A stretch of DNA of 64,000 bases from Paenibacillus algorifonticola (GTDB lineage Bacteria; Bacillota; Bacilli; Paenibacillales; Paenibacillaceae): assembly GCF_000971975.1 (NCBI RefSeq), contig NZ_LAQO01000002.1:434001-498000 (forward strand), given 5' to 3'. The notes under the pieces were generated by a model that worked only from the letters and a program-made list of their open reading frames with translations, was not told the DNA's origin and searched no databases. This document shows, piece after piece, positions 1 to 9,026 of the stretch (the first letter of the stretch is position 1; the number at the start of each line of letters is the position of its first letter). A program made the position numbers and the translations under genes.

Positions 1-1
1 C

Positions 2-655
2 ACCGTCGTAGATCCGCCTTCGGTTGTCGCCACGCATTTGACAGAAATTATTAAGCGCCATGCACATGAGCTGCTTGGCCGTCAAGAGACGAAGGCGCTT
101 ATTGAAAATGTAAAGGAATCTTATCCAGCGCTTATCGACGATCTCATCCCTGCAGTTCTATCGATTGGCGATTTGCAAAAAGTGCTTGCCAAGCTGCTTC
201 GTGAGAAAGTTTCGATCCGCGATTTGGTAACGATTTTTGAAACATTAGCCGATCACGGTCATTACACGAAAGATCCCGATGTGCTGACGGAATATGTCAG
301 ACAAGCGCTGTCGAGACAAATTACCCAGCAGTTTGCGGCAACGGGAGATAAGCTTAAAGTCATTACGGTCGGTCCGGCGATGGAGAAGAAAATCGCTGAG
401 TCGGTGCAGCAAACCGATCAGGGAAGTTACATTGCGCTTGATCCGATCGTCACTCAACAAATTTATTCCAAGCTGAATGAGCAGGTTACCCGGCAAATTC
501 AGTCTGGACAGCAGCCTGTTGTGTTGACTTCCCCTACAATCCGCATGTATTTGCGTCAGATTGTGGAGCGGACGATGCAGGAGGTTCCGGTCATTTCTTA
601 CAGTGAGCTTGAACCTAACGTTGAAGTTCAGAGCGTAGGGGTGGTGAATTTATGA
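2..655 (+). CDS. flhA: Flagellar export apparatus protein FlhA, C-terminal part (5' partial)
   Basis: The reading frame is open from base 2, so the gene begins upstream of the window; 217 codons of the C-terminal cytoplasmic domain are visible. This domain forms the nonameric ring that receives export substrates and chaperones for the flagellar type III secretion system. The text around residues 20-110 of the fragment (a Q-x-x-L-x-x-L-L-R-E-x-V-S-I-R-D-L pattern, then a tyrosine-rich acidic stretch) is typical of FlhA. No membrane segments are in the visible part, as expected. The stop codon overlaps the flhF start (ATGA), and the order flhA-flhF-flhG fits the Bacillales fla/che operon. Confidence 0.95.
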   Translation, partial: TVVDPPSVVATHLTEIIKRHAHELLGRQETKALIENVKESYPALIDDLIPAVLSIGDLQKVLAKLLREKVSIRDLVTIFETLADHGHYTKDPDVLTEYVRQALSRQITQQFAATGDKLKVITVGPAMEKKIAESVQQTDQGSYIALDPIVTQQIYSKLNEQVTRQIQSGQQPVVLTSPTIRMYLRQIVERTMQEVPVISYSELEPNVEVQSVGVVNL

Positions 656-1878
656 GAGTGAAACGTTATGTGGTAAATGCCCTTCCCGAGGCGCTGCCGA
701 TGATCCGAAGCGATCTTGGCAAAGATGCCGTTATATTGAATACGAAAGAAGTCAAAGTTGGCGGCTTCATGGGCATGTTCCGCAAAAAGAAGATGGAAGT
801 TATTGCCGCTATTGAGTCGAACGCAGCGGTTCCGGACAATCCGCCGCAGAAGCGCAAGGCGCCGGATGATGTCAGTGCCGTAATGGCTGCCATAACGGAG
901 ACGATGCAGAAGCAGCAGCGTGCCGCGGCGGCAACCGCAGCTATTACAGCTACGGTTGAGCCGCCGGCAAGGCCGGCACCAGTTGCGGCGGCTTCTCCAG
1001 TTAACGATCAGCTCATGGATGAAATTAAAGGGATTAAGCAATCCCTCTTGCAGCTTTCTTCACAAAAAGCAGGAAATGCATTTTCGGAAGCTGCAAAAGC
1101 ACTCCGTGACCGCCTTCAAGAGCAGGAGCTGGATGTGGAGTGGATCGACCAACTAATGGCGATCATCTCTGAGCAGGAAGGGCAGCATAAAGAGCCTTTG
1201 ACACGCACGCAAGTATGGGAGCTTGCCAAACGGCAGCTGCTCGAATGGATGGCGCCGTACGCTGCGGGCATGCTCGATGAGCAGGCTAGAATCGTTCATT
1301 TTGTGGGTCCGACTGGCGTAGGCAAAACGACAACGATCGCTAAGCTTGCGGCTAATCAAACGATTAAGCATAACAAAAAGGTAGGTTTCATTACATCGGA
1401 TACGTACCGAATTGCAGCCGTTGATCAGCTTAGAACGTATGCGAATATTTTAAATATTCCATTAGAGGTTGTTTTTTCTCCTATGGATTTGCCGAAGGCA
1501 TTCAAGCAGCTTGAAGACCGAGAGCTCATATACATGGATACGGCTGGCCGTAACTTCCGCAATGAGCTGAATGTATCAGAGGTAAACAGCTTGCTTCAAT
1601 CGCATGACCGCAATGAAACGGTGCTTGTGCTGAGTCTTACCGGCAAAACAAAGGATATGACATCAGTAGCCGGAAACTTTGTGAAATATGGCATTGAGAA
1701 GGTACTGTTTACGAAGCAGGATGAAACTGCGGTGTTCGGCTCTATTTTTAACCTTGTAATGAAGTTTGGTTTAACGCCCACTTATGTGGCAAGGGGCCAG
1801 ACGGTGCCGGATGACATCGATCGTTTTGATGCTGCTGCTTATATGAATGACTTGCTGGGGGAAGCGGACGATGAATGA
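652..1878 (+). CDS. flhF: Flagellar biosynthesis SRP-family GTPase FlhF
   Basis: FlhF is the third SRP-type GTPase; it acts at the cell membrane to set the position and number of flagella together with FlhG. The 408-residue protein has a basic N-terminal region, an Ala/Pro/Gln-rich linker at about 75-130, and an NG GTPase domain. Visible motifs are the P-loop GPTGVGKT near 219, TSDTYRIAAVDQL near 249, DTAGRN near 296 and the guanine-specificity motif TKQDE near 354. It starts at an ATG overlapping the flhA stop and ends inside the start region of flhG, so translation is coupled. Confidence 0.96.
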   Translation: MRVKRYVVNALPEALPMIRSDLGKDAVILNTKEVKVGGFMGMFRKKKMEVIAAIESNAAVPDNPPQKRKAPDDVSAVMAAITETMQKQQRAAAATAAITATVEPPARPAPVAAASPVNDQLMDEIKGIKQSLLQLSSQKAGNAFSEAAKALRDRLQEQELDVEWIDQLMAIISEQEGQHKEPLTRTQVWELAKRQLLEWMAPYAAGMLDEQARIVHFVGPTGVGKTTTIAKLAANQTIKHNKKVGFITSDTYRIAAVDQLRTYANILNIPLEVVFSPMDLPKAFKQLEDRELIYMDTAGRNFRNELNVSEVNSLLQSHDRNETVLVLSLTGKTKDMTSVAGNFVKYGIEKVLFTKQDETAVFGSIFNLVMKFGLTPTYVARGQTVPDDIDRFDAAAYMNDLLGEADDE

Positions 1879-2743
1879 TCAAGCCGAAGCGCTGCGACAT
1901 ATGGTAAAGGCAAGCAGCAGCGAAGGCGGCAAGCGCGAAACGCGCATATTGGCTGTCACCAGCGGCAAGGGCGGTGTTGGCAAGTCCAACTTTAGTCTTA
2001 ATTTTGCGCTAATGCTTCAGAAGCTGGGTCAGAAGGTTCTCGTTTTTGATGTCGATATTGGAATGGCGAATATCGATATACTGATGGGCGTACGCTCTTC
2101 CTACCATTTATACCATTTGTTCAAGCAGGACAAAACGATCTGGGATGTCGTTCAGGAAGGGCCCGAGGGACTTCATTTTATTGCAGGCGGCTCAGGAATT
2201 AAGGAATTGCTGGAGCTGTCGGAGAAAGAGATGTCCTTGTTTACGGAGCAGGTTTCAAAGCTTCAAGGGCTGTACGACGTTATTGTGTTCGACACTGGAG
2301 CGGGACTTTCCAAGGAAACGGCGAGATTTATCGCCGCAGCGCAGGAAACCATCGTTGTAACGACGCCAGAGCCGACTTCCATAACCGATGCTTATGCATT
2401 GATCAAAATGGTGAAAGCGATGGGCATCCATCCTGAATTCAGACTTATCGTTAATCGGGCTGACAGCAAGCGGGAAGGCCGATTGACAGCAGATAAAATC
2501 AATTTGGCCGCCGAGCGCTTCTTGGAAGCATCCTTGCCGTTTCTCGGGCTCGTTCCCGATGATGCTCATGTAGGCAAGGCGGTAAAACGTCAGATTCCCT
2601 TCACACTTGCTTATCCGGGCAGTGAAGCATCGAAAGCTATGCATGAAATTGCAGTTCGTTTTCTAGAAATAAAGAGACCGGAATCTGAAGCTAAAAACGG
2701 TGTAAAGGGATTTCTGCATAAATTATTCAAGCTAACGAGATAG
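1871..2743 (+). CDS. flhG: MinD-like ATPase FlhG (YlxH)
   Basis: FlhG is a ParA/MinD-family ATPase that stimulates FlhF GTP hydrolysis and helps control flagellar number. The ATG at 1871 is preferred over an upstream alternative because it gives the N-terminal motif DQAEALR, the family element that activates FlhF. A deviant Walker A motif SGKGGVGKS follows at about residues 30-38, with DVDIGMAN and DTGAG switch motifs after it. The 290-residue length is normal. It overlaps the end of flhF by 8 bases; the next gene, cheB, starts 25 bases downstream behind a GGGGAGGGG ribosome site. Confidence 0.95.
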   Translation: MNDQAEALRHMVKASSSEGGKRETRILAVTSGKGGVGKSNFSLNFALMLQKLGQKVLVFDVDIGMANIDILMGVRSSYHLYHLFKQDKTIWDVVQEGPEGLHFIAGGSGIKELLELSEKEMSLFTEQVSKLQGLYDVIVFDTGAGLSKETARFIAAAQETIVVTTPEPTSITDAYALIKMVKAMGIHPEFRLIVNRADSKREGRLTADKINLAAERFLEASLPFLGLVPDDAHVGKAVKRQIPFTLAYPGSEASKAMHEIAVRFLEIKRPESEAKNGVKGFLHKLFKLTR

Positions 2744-2768
2744 TCCTTTTAATAGGGGAGGGGAAAAG

Positions 2769-4058
2769 ATGGCTCCTTATCGTGTACTCATTGTAGATGA
2801 TTCTGCATTTATGAGAAAAATTTTTAGTGACTTAATTTTAAAGGATTCAATGTTTTCTATAATAGCAACTGCAACCAATGGGGCCGAAGCTGTTAAAGCG
2901 GTGGAAAAATGGAAGCCCGATGTTGTCACGCTCGATCTGGAAATGCCTGAAATGAATGGACTTGAGGCTTTGCAAAAGATTATGAAACATAACCCGACAC
3001 CCGTTATTATGCTGTCTGGTATTAGTGAGGATAATACGAGGGATACGATAAAAGCATTGCAATTTGGAGCTTTTGACTTTATACGCAAGCCGTCAGGCAT
3101 TGCAACGAATGATATTATCCAGGTAGGCGAGCAATTGATTGAGAAGCTAAAAACAGCCGTACAGGCGAGGAAGCCTTCATACATTGAGGAGAAGATGGAG
3201 CCGCCGGTTAAAGTGAAGGAGCTAGATACGAAAAAGCCCCTAATAACCGAAACAAAAACAAATGCAGCTTCACGGCTTGCTGCACCTTCTACGGCGAAGA
3301 AGAAACCGGAAATTACGCCACCAATAAAGCCGCCTAGTATTAGCAAAAAACCGGAACAACCAGCGGCAAGTAAAGCGGTGGCACCTTCCTCTACATATAA
3401 ACCAGCTGCTCCGCCGATTATAGCGAGCAAAAAACCGGAAGAGGCTGCTCCGCCGAAAAAAGAGCTGCCGAGGTCTACTTCGTTCCAGCATATTGTTGCA
3501 ATCGGCGCTTCAACAGGAGGGCCGCGTGCCTTGCATACGGTCATTAGCGCTTTGCCGGGCGATCTAGGCGCACCTGTCCTAGTTGTCCAGCATATGCCGC
3601 CGAAATTTACGAAATCGCTGGCACAGCGCCTCGACAGCTTCAGTGCGCTCCATGTCGTTGAAGCGGCTCAAGGCGACCGGGTTCATCCCGGCGTTGTCTA
3701 TGTTGCTCCCGGAGGCTATCATCTAGAGCTTAGTAAGGATAGTTCCGGTTATTATATTCACTTAACAGAGCAGCCGCAGCGCAATGGACATCGTCCATCT
3801 GTAGATGTGATGTACGAATCCTTGGTTCCTTTCAAGGAGCTTAAGCGTCACGCGGTCATCCTGACCGGAATGGGCAGCGATGGTACGAAAGGTCTTAAAC
3901 AGCTTGTTGAGAGCGGTGCAGTAACCTCTATAGGCGAGGCAGAGGAAACTTGTATCGTTTACGGCATGCCGCGCAGCGCCTACGAAAGCGGAGCAGTCAA
4001 GACTGTACTCCCGCTGCAACAAATCGCTGCACGTATTGAAAGCTGTGTACTTAAATAA
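2769..4058 (+). CDS. cheB: Chemotaxis response regulator and protein-glutamate methylesterase CheB
   Basis: CheB removes methyl groups from (and can deamidate) chemoreceptors to adapt the chemotaxis signal. Residues 1-125 form a receiver domain with the acidic pair D10/D11, phosphoacceptor D56 (TLDLEMPEMNG) and a conserved lysine in the RKPSG turn near 106. The C-terminal methylesterase domain starts near 240 with the nucleophile motif GASTGGP, the VQHMP histidine and the aspartate of LTGMGSDG. The linker between them, roughly 130-235, is unusually long, rich in Pro, Lys and Ala, and has recurring KKPE-like units. Length 429 residues exceeds the usual 350 because of this linker. Confidence 0.96.
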   Translation: MAPYRVLIVDDSAFMRKIFSDLILKDSMFSIIATATNGAEAVKAVEKWKPDVVTLDLEMPEMNGLEALQKIMKHNPTPVIMLSGISEDNTRDTIKALQFGAFDFIRKPSGIATNDIIQVGEQLIEKLKTAVQARKPSYIEEKMEPPVKVKELDTKKPLITETKTNAASRLAAPSTAKKKPEITPPIKPPSISKKPEQPAASKAVAPSSTYKPAAPPIIASKKPEEAAPPKKELPRSTSFQHIVAIGASTGGPRALHTVISALPGDLGAPVLVVQHMPPKFTKSLAQRLDSFSALHVVEAAQGDRVHPGVVYVAPGGYHLELSKDSSGYYIHLTEQPQRNGHRPSVDVMYESLVPFKELKRHAVILTGMGSDGTKGLKQLVESGAVTSIGEAEETCIVYGMPRSAYESGAVKTVLPLQQIAARIESCVLK

Positions 4059-4098
4059 CGATTGAAGCAATCACAAGTCTAGCAGGAGGTGCGATACA

Positions 4099-6195
4099 AT
4101 GGATATGAATGCCTATCTGTCGATGTTCATCGACGAATCTAACGACCATCTTCAAACCTTGAATGAAAACTTATTGCGACTGGAAGGCGAGCCGGAAGAT
4201 CTATCAATTGTTCAAAATATATTCCGTTCGGCTCATACTCTGAAAGGCATGTCGGCTACGATGGGGTATGAGGATCTGGCTGCCTTGACACATGAAATGG
4301 AAAATGTGCTTGATCTTGTTCGCAATAGCAAGCTCAAGATGGACAGCTTTATATTTGATACGCTTTTCAAGGGTCTTGATGCGCTGGAGGCGATGGTGCA
4401 GGATATCGTTAACGGTGGTACTGGTAAAGCGGATGTGACGTCGATTGTGACTGCCTTGCAGTCGATTTTCAATGGAGAGCATAAAAAATCGGAGCCGGAT
4501 CAAAAGGCCGCAGCTGCAAGCGATTCGTCCAATGCGGACAAGCCTATTTTGCTGCTGGATGAGTACCAGACTTCGGTGCTTAAGCAATCCATTGATAGCG
4601 GACATCAGGCTTATCATATTCATGTAACGATTCGCGAGGACTGTTTGCTGAAGGCGGTTCGTGCCTATATGGTATTTAACCTGCTGGAAGCACACGGAGA
4701 GATTGTGAAATCGGAGCCTTCTGTACAGGATTTGGAACAGGAAAAATTCGATCGTTCCTTCACTGTATTTACAATTACACAGACGAAGCTGGAAGATTTG
4801 CATACGCAAATTATGAATGTATCCGAAGTAGAGTCGGCAGTTGTGACTTTGCTTGATGAGGAATCGCTTCATCTGCTCAGCACGCCAACAGCGAATCAGC
4901 AAGCTGAGGCTGAGGTGAAGAAAGCGAAGGAAGAGATTGCAGCGGCTATCGCTGTCGTCGAGAAAAAAGAGGAAGAAGTAACCAAGGCTCCTGCTGCGGT
5001 TGCGCCTCGTAAGGAAGCGCCTGCCCAAGCTGCGCCAGCAGCGGTTAACCGGACGATTCGCGTTGATATCGACCGTCTGGATACGCTGATGAATTTGTTC
5101 AGCGAGCTGCTAATTGATCGCGTTCGACTAGAGCAGCTTTCAAGCGAAATTAAACGCAATGACTTGACTGAGACTGTCGAGCATATGACGCGCGTCAGCA
5201 CGGATTTGCAAAATATCGTACTTAAGCTGCGCATGGTACCCGTCGATTCGGTATTCAACCGTTTCCCTCGCATGATTCGCGATTTAGCGAAGTCGCTTGA
5301 TAAAAAAATCGATTTGGTCATTACTGGGGCGGATACAGAGCTTGACCGTACCGTCATTGATGAAATTGGCGATCCACTCGTTCACTTGCTCCGCAACTCA
5401 GTCGATCATGGCATCGAGACGGTGGAAGAACGAATTGCAGCTGGCAAGTCGGAAGTAGGAACCATTTTCCTGCGCGCTTACCATAGCGGCAACCATGTGT
5501 TCATTGAGGTGGAAGAGGATGGACGCGGCATTAACCAGGAGCGCGTGCTGAAGACGGCGATCAAAAACGGTGTCGTTACTGAAGATGAGGCGAAAAAGCT
5601 GTCCAGCGACGAAATCAATATGCTGATTTTTGCAGCAGGCTTTAGTACAGCAGAGAAAATATCGGATATTTCTGGACGCGGTGTTGGACTGGACGTTGTA
5701 CGTTCCAAAATTACGTCGCTCGGCGGAAATGTCACCATTGACTCGGCGTTTGGCAGAGGAACGAAATTCTCGGTTCAGCTTCCGCTGACGTTGTCGATTA
5801 TTTCGGCGATGCTGATCAAGCTGGGCTCGGAAAAATATGCGATTCCGCTGTCCTCCATTGTGGAGACAAGCATTATCCGCAGATCGCAAATTTTGAACGT
5901 CCATGGCAATTTGATGATTGAATTCCGCAATACCGTTATTCCTCTTGTATCGCTGAGCCGTGTGCTTGAGACACCTGACTTTAATGATAGCGCCGAGGAA
6001 GAAACCGAAATTGTAGTGGTGCGCAAGGGAGAAAAATGGGCGGCAGTTACCGTTGATGAGTTTATCGGCCAAAACGAAATCGTGCTCAAAACGCTTGGCA
6101 AATATTTGACCAATATCGAGGCGATTTCTGGAGCGACGATTTTAGGTGATGGCCAGGTCGCATTAATTATTGATCCTAACGCATTAATCAAATAG
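4099..6195 (+). CDS. cheA: Chemotaxis histidine kinase CheA
   Basis: CheA autophosphorylates in receptor arrays and passes phosphate to CheY and CheB. The 698-residue protein has the P1 phosphotransfer domain with phosphorylated His46 in the motif RSAHTLKGMSATMG, a P2 response-regulator docking region (about 150-265), an Ala/Pro/Glu linker, then the dimerization (P3), ATPase (P4) and CheW-like (P5) domains. The P4 N-box reads LLRNSVDHGIE near residue 429, with glycine motifs DGRGIN and GRGVGLDVV after it. A clear AGCAGGAGGTG ribosome site precedes the ATG. cheW follows after 12 bases, so kinase and adaptor are co-translated. Confidence 0.97.
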   Translation: MDMNAYLSMFIDESNDHLQTLNENLLRLEGEPEDLSIVQNIFRSAHTLKGMSATMGYEDLAALTHEMENVLDLVRNSKLKMDSFIFDTLFKGLDALEAMVQDIVNGGTGKADVTSIVTALQSIFNGEHKKSEPDQKAAAASDSSNADKPILLLDEYQTSVLKQSIDSGHQAYHIHVTIREDCLLKAVRAYMVFNLLEAHGEIVKSEPSVQDLEQEKFDRSFTVFTITQTKLEDLHTQIMNVSEVESAVVTLLDEESLHLLSTPTANQQAEAEVKKAKEEIAAAIAVVEKKEEEVTKAPAAVAPRKEAPAQAAPAAVNRTIRVDIDRLDTLMNLFSELLIDRVRLEQLSSEIKRNDLTETVEHMTRVSTDLQNIVLKLRMVPVDSVFNRFPRMIRDLAKSLDKKIDLVITGADTELDRTVIDEIGDPLVHLLRNSVDHGIETVEERIAAGKSEVGTIFLRAYHSGNHVFIEVEEDGRGINQERVLKTAIKNGVVTEDEAKKLSSDEINMLIFAAGFSTAEKISDISGRGVGLDVVRSKITSLGGNVTIDSAFGRGTKFSVQLPLTLSIISAMLIKLGSEKYAIPLSSIVETSIIRRSQILNVHGNLMIEFRNTVIPLVSLSRVLETPDFNDSAEEETEIVVVRKGEKWAAVTVDEFIGQNEIVLKTLGKYLTNIEAISGATILGDGQVALIIDPNALIK

Positions 6196-6207
6196 GAGGT
6201 TTTCACA

Positions 6208-6669
6208 ATGGGAGAAGAATTGAAGGTCATTGTTTTCGCGCTAGCTGAAGAGGAATACGGAATTGAAGTAGATAAAGTCAGAACAATAGAGCGGATGTCA
6301 CCGATTACCCGCGTGCCTAAAACAGCCGCTTTTATTAAAGGCGTTATGAATTTGCGCGGTGTTGTTGTGCCGGTTGTAGATCTTCGTGGGCGTTTTGGCC
6401 TACCTGAGCAGGAACCGACAGATAATTCGCGAATTATAGTAGTAGCGGTAGATGATCTTGAAGTAGGATTTATTGTCGATTCCGCGAATGATGTCATAGA
6501 TATCGATACGGATAACATCGATACTCCACCAGAAATCGTAGGCGGCGTTAAAGCTAAATACTTGCATGGTATTGCCAAGCTCGGGGACAGCAGACTGCTT
6601 ATTATGCTAAATCTAGTTGAGGTGCTGAATAAAAACGAGATCGAACAGCTGATGCAACTGGAGGGATAA
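6208..6669 (+). CDS. cheW: Chemotaxis coupling protein CheW
   Basis: CheW links chemoreceptors to CheA in the signalling array. The 153-residue protein is a single CheW domain, with the typical segments YGIEVDKVRTIE, a VMNLRGVVVPVVDLR core and a closing IAKLGDSRLLIMLNL. The ribosome site ATAGGAGG lies just ahead of the ATG, directly after the cheA stop, and cheC starts 2 bases after its own stop. Length and layout are normal for the family. Confidence 0.96.
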   Translation: MGEELKVIVFALAEEEYGIEVDKVRTIERMSPITRVPKTAAFIKGVMNLRGVVVPVVDLRGRFGLPEQEPTDNSRIIVVAVDDLEVGFIVDSANDVIDIDTDNIDTPPEIVGGVKAKYLHGIAKLGDSRLLIMLNLVEVLNKNEIEQLMQLEG

Positions 6670-6671
6670 AC

Positions 6672-7292
6672 GTGGCACAATTTAGCAAGTTTGAAGCTTT
6701 TGAGCTTGACGTACTAAAGGAAGTCGGCAATATTGGCGCGGGCAATGCAGCTACTGCATTGTCCCGCCTCCTCAATAAGCCAGTCGATATGGGTGTTCCG
6801 AAGGTCAGCTTGCTGCCCTTCGAAGAAATAGCCGATCGCGTTGGCGGTATGGAACAGGTCGTCATCGCGGTGTTTTTAAGAGTGGAAGGCGAAGCGCCGG
6901 GCAATATGTTTTTCATCATTCAGGAGGACGCAGCGAAGCGTTTGCTTACTCAGCTGCTGTCATTGCCTCATGATGATGAGAACGGCTATTCCGAAATGGA
7001 GCTGTCAGCTTTATGTGAAATCGGAAATATATTGACGGGCTCATATTTGTCTTCGTTGGCTGATTTCACCCATTTGGCGATGGCTCCATCGGTTCCATCC
7101 GTTGCACTGGACATGGCAGGAGCTATTCTAAGCTATGGCTTGCTGCAATACGGGGAGATGGGCGATTCCGCGTTGTTGATTGAAACGACATTTCTAGAAG
7201 ACTGCCAAGACCTGGAAGGCCATTTTTTTCTCATACCCGACCCTGAATCATTCACGAAAATTTTCCGCGCTCTGGGAGTAAATGTCGAATGA
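6672..7292 (+). CDS. cheC: CheY-P phosphatase CheC
   Basis: CheC dephosphorylates CheY-P and binds CheD, linking CheD activity to the CheY-P level. The 206-residue protein shows the two pseudo-symmetric phosphatase helices of the family: EVGNIGAGNAATALS near the N-terminus and CEIGNILTGSYLSSL near residues 115-130, each with the E-x-x-N pair. Both active sites therefore look intact. The start is a GTG seven bases after a GGAGG site that overlaps the end of cheW, and the stop overlaps the cheD start (ATGA). Confidence 0.95.
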   Translation: MAQFSKFEAFELDVLKEVGNIGAGNAATALSRLLNKPVDMGVPKVSLLPFEEIADRVGGMEQVVIAVFLRVEGEAPGNMFFIIQEDAAKRLLTQLLSLPHDDENGYSEMELSALCEIGNILTGSYLSSLADFTHLAMAPSVPSVALDMAGAILSYGLLQYGEMGDSALLIETTFLEDCQDLEGHFFLIPDPESFTKIFRALGVNVE

Positions 7293-7783
7293 TACAGCAA
7301 AATTTGATTAAGGTTGGAATGGCTGATTTAAATATTGCAACTGAGGGTTCCGTCCTCAAAACAACAGGGCTTGGTTCTTGTGTAGGACTTACGCTTTATG
7401 ATCCGGTTAATAAAGTAGCCGGAATGGCGCATGTTATGCTGCCTTCCTCTGAAATTGCAAGAGAGTCGACGATTAACTTGGCGAAATATGCGGATACGGC
7501 CATTCCTGAGCTTCTTGATCGGATGAAGCATGTGGGCGCACAGCAAAATCGCCTTGTAGCGAAAATGGCTGGCGGCGCTCAAATGTTCGCCTTCTCAGGT
7601 CAGTCGGACTCTATGCGCATTGGTCCAAGAAATGTCGAATCTTGCCTGGAGATCATCAACAAGTTCAAGATTCCTGTTTTTGCACAGGATACAGGCGGCA
7701 ATTATGGTCGCACCATTGAGTTTGACAGCGGAAGCGGCCTGCTTCTGATTCGCAGCGTACAGCTTGGAATAAAGGAGATTTGA
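7289..7783 (+). CDS. cheD: Chemoreceptor glutamine deamidase CheD
   Basis: CheD deamidates specific receptor glutamines and is sequestered by CheC. The 164-residue sequence carries the catalytic cysteine in GLGSCVGLTLYDP (about residues 29-41) and the histidine in GMAHVMLP, plus the KMAGGAQMF segment typical of the family. It overlaps cheC by four bases (ATGA), which fits their functional pairing, and is followed after six bases by a small membrane-protein gene. Confidence 0.95.
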   Translation: MIQQNLIKVGMADLNIATEGSVLKTTGLGSCVGLTLYDPVNKVAGMAHVMLPSSEIARESTINLAKYADTAIPELLDRMKHVGAQQNRLVAKMAGGAQMFAFSGQSDSMRIGPRNVESCLEIINKFKIPVFAQDTGGNYGRTIEFDSGSGLLLIRSVQLGIKEI

Positions 7784-7789
7784 ATCAAT

Positions 7790-8236
7790 ATGATCGGAAA
7801 TTGGCGATGGAATGTCGGATTAGGACTAACGGGTGTTATATTAACGATTCTTTTCTCACTCGGTAAAAATGCGGTCACAGTCATACTGCTGCGCAGTGTA
7901 TATGCATTCATCGCCTTTGTTGTCATTGCGTTTATACTGCGTGCGGTGCTTACGTTTATTTTGAAGCCGCCAGCACTGCTGGATAACGGCGCTACAGATG
8001 AAGATGGAGTAGGAACACAGCTCGATTTGACTACGCCTGACGAAAGCGAAGATTTAAATCAGCTGTTGAAAGACGGACTGGATACGCGCCCTTCACAAAA
8101 AGAGGCAGATAGCAAGCAGCAACTGGAACAAGAGCAAGAGCCGTTTCGGCCATTAGCGCCGCCGCAGCTCGTGTCTGCACAAAAAAAAGAACCGGAAGAA
8201 CTGGCTAAAGTAGTACGTCACCTGACAGGAGGGTGA
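7790..8236 (+). CDS. Small membrane protein of unknown function between cheD and sigD
   Basis: I do not recognise a named family. The 148-residue protein has two hydrophobic helices at about residues 8-24 and 32-57 separated by a short basic loop, followed by a long acidic, Gln/Glu/Pro-rich cytoplasmic tail. It lies where other Bacillales have no gene or a swrB-type gene nearby, between cheD and sigD. An AAGGAG site precedes the ATG, and its stop overlaps a GTG that could be an alternative sigD start, so it is surely co-expressed with the flagellar operon. A role in flagellar assembly or regulation is inferred from position only. Confidence 0.8.
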   Translation: MIGNWRWNVGLGLTGVILTILFSLGKNAVTVILLRSVYAFIAFVVIAFILRAVLTFILKPPALLDNGATDEDGVGTQLDLTTPDESEDLNQLLKDGLDTRPSQKEADSKQQLEQEQEPFRPLAPPQLVSAQKKEPEELAKVVRHLTGG

Positions 8237-8241
8237 AAAAT

Positions 8242-9012
8242 ATGATTGCTTCTTTAAACATTCCGATGTGGCAAGCTTGGAAAGAAGAAGGGGATATTGA
8301 AGCGAAGAAGCGGCTTATTGAGCAATATTTGCCGCTTGTTGATTATGTGACCAATCGTATGGCTATTGGCCTACCTAAAAATGTATCGAAGGATGACCTG
8401 GCCAGCAATGGCGTTATGGGGTTAATTGATGCGATAGAGAAGTTTGACTATTGTCGGGGGCTGCAATTCGAGACTTATGCTTCCTGGCGCATTCGCGGCG
8501 CAATTATTGACGGTCTCCGTCAAGGCGACTGGGTACCGCGATCCGTGAGAGAGAAAGCGAAAAAAGTGGAAGAGGCTTATCAAAAGCTGGAACAACAGTA
8601 TTTACGCTCGGTTTCCGATGCTGAAATTAGCAATTATCTGAACATAACGGAAAAGGAGTTTACAACGATGCTCCAAGAGATTGCGGTAACGACTGTATGT
8701 TCGCTTGAGGATCCTCTTCGCGAGGAAGAATCGGAAACAAGACTTTCTCTACTCGTGGATGAACGGGCAAAAAATCCTGACCACAAAGTCCATGAAGTAT
8801 ATTTGAAAGATTCATTAGTTAATGGAATAGAGAAGCTGACGGAGAAGGAACGTATCGTCGTTTCCCTTTTTTATTATGAAGAGCTGTCTTTAAGTGAAAT
8901 TGCAGACGTGATGTCGCTCTCGCCGTCGCGAATTTCTCAGCTCCATTCCAAAGCCATCTTACGTCTTAGAGGAGCTTTATCCAAGCATAAAGATCAACTA
9001 ATGCAGTACTAG
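8242..9012 (+). CDS. sigD: Motility sigma factor SigD (FliA family)
   Basis: SigD directs RNA polymerase to late flagellar, chemotaxis and autolysin promoters. The protein is 256 residues from the ATG at 8242; a GTG nine bases upstream is in frame, but the AGGAGGG site (8227-8233) is ideally spaced for the ATG. Region 2 is visible as KFDYCRGLQFETYASWRIRG, region 3 follows, and region 4 has the helix-turn-helix LSEIADVMSLSPSRISQLHS near the C-terminus. It sits downstream of the chemotaxis genes as in B. subtilis. An anti-sigma factor (FlgM) gene is not in the window. Confidence 0.96.
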   Translation: MIASLNIPMWQAWKEEGDIEAKKRLIEQYLPLVDYVTNRMAIGLPKNVSKDDLASNGVMGLIDAIEKFDYCRGLQFETYASWRIRGAIIDGLRQGDWVPRSVREKAKKVEEAYQKLEQQYLRSVSDAEISNYLNITEKEFTTMLQEIAVTTVCSLEDPLREEESETRLSLLVDERAKNPDHKVHEVYLKDSLVNGIEKLTEKERIVVSLFYYEELSLSEIADVMSLSPSRISQLHSKAILRLRGALSKHKDQLMQY

Positions 9013-9026
9013 AGTGGAGGGGTGTA

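Noticed and set aside
2777..3544. A 255-codon open frame on the minus strand
   Set aside because: Antisense to cheB, no ribosome site, low-complexity composition mirroring the CheB linker.
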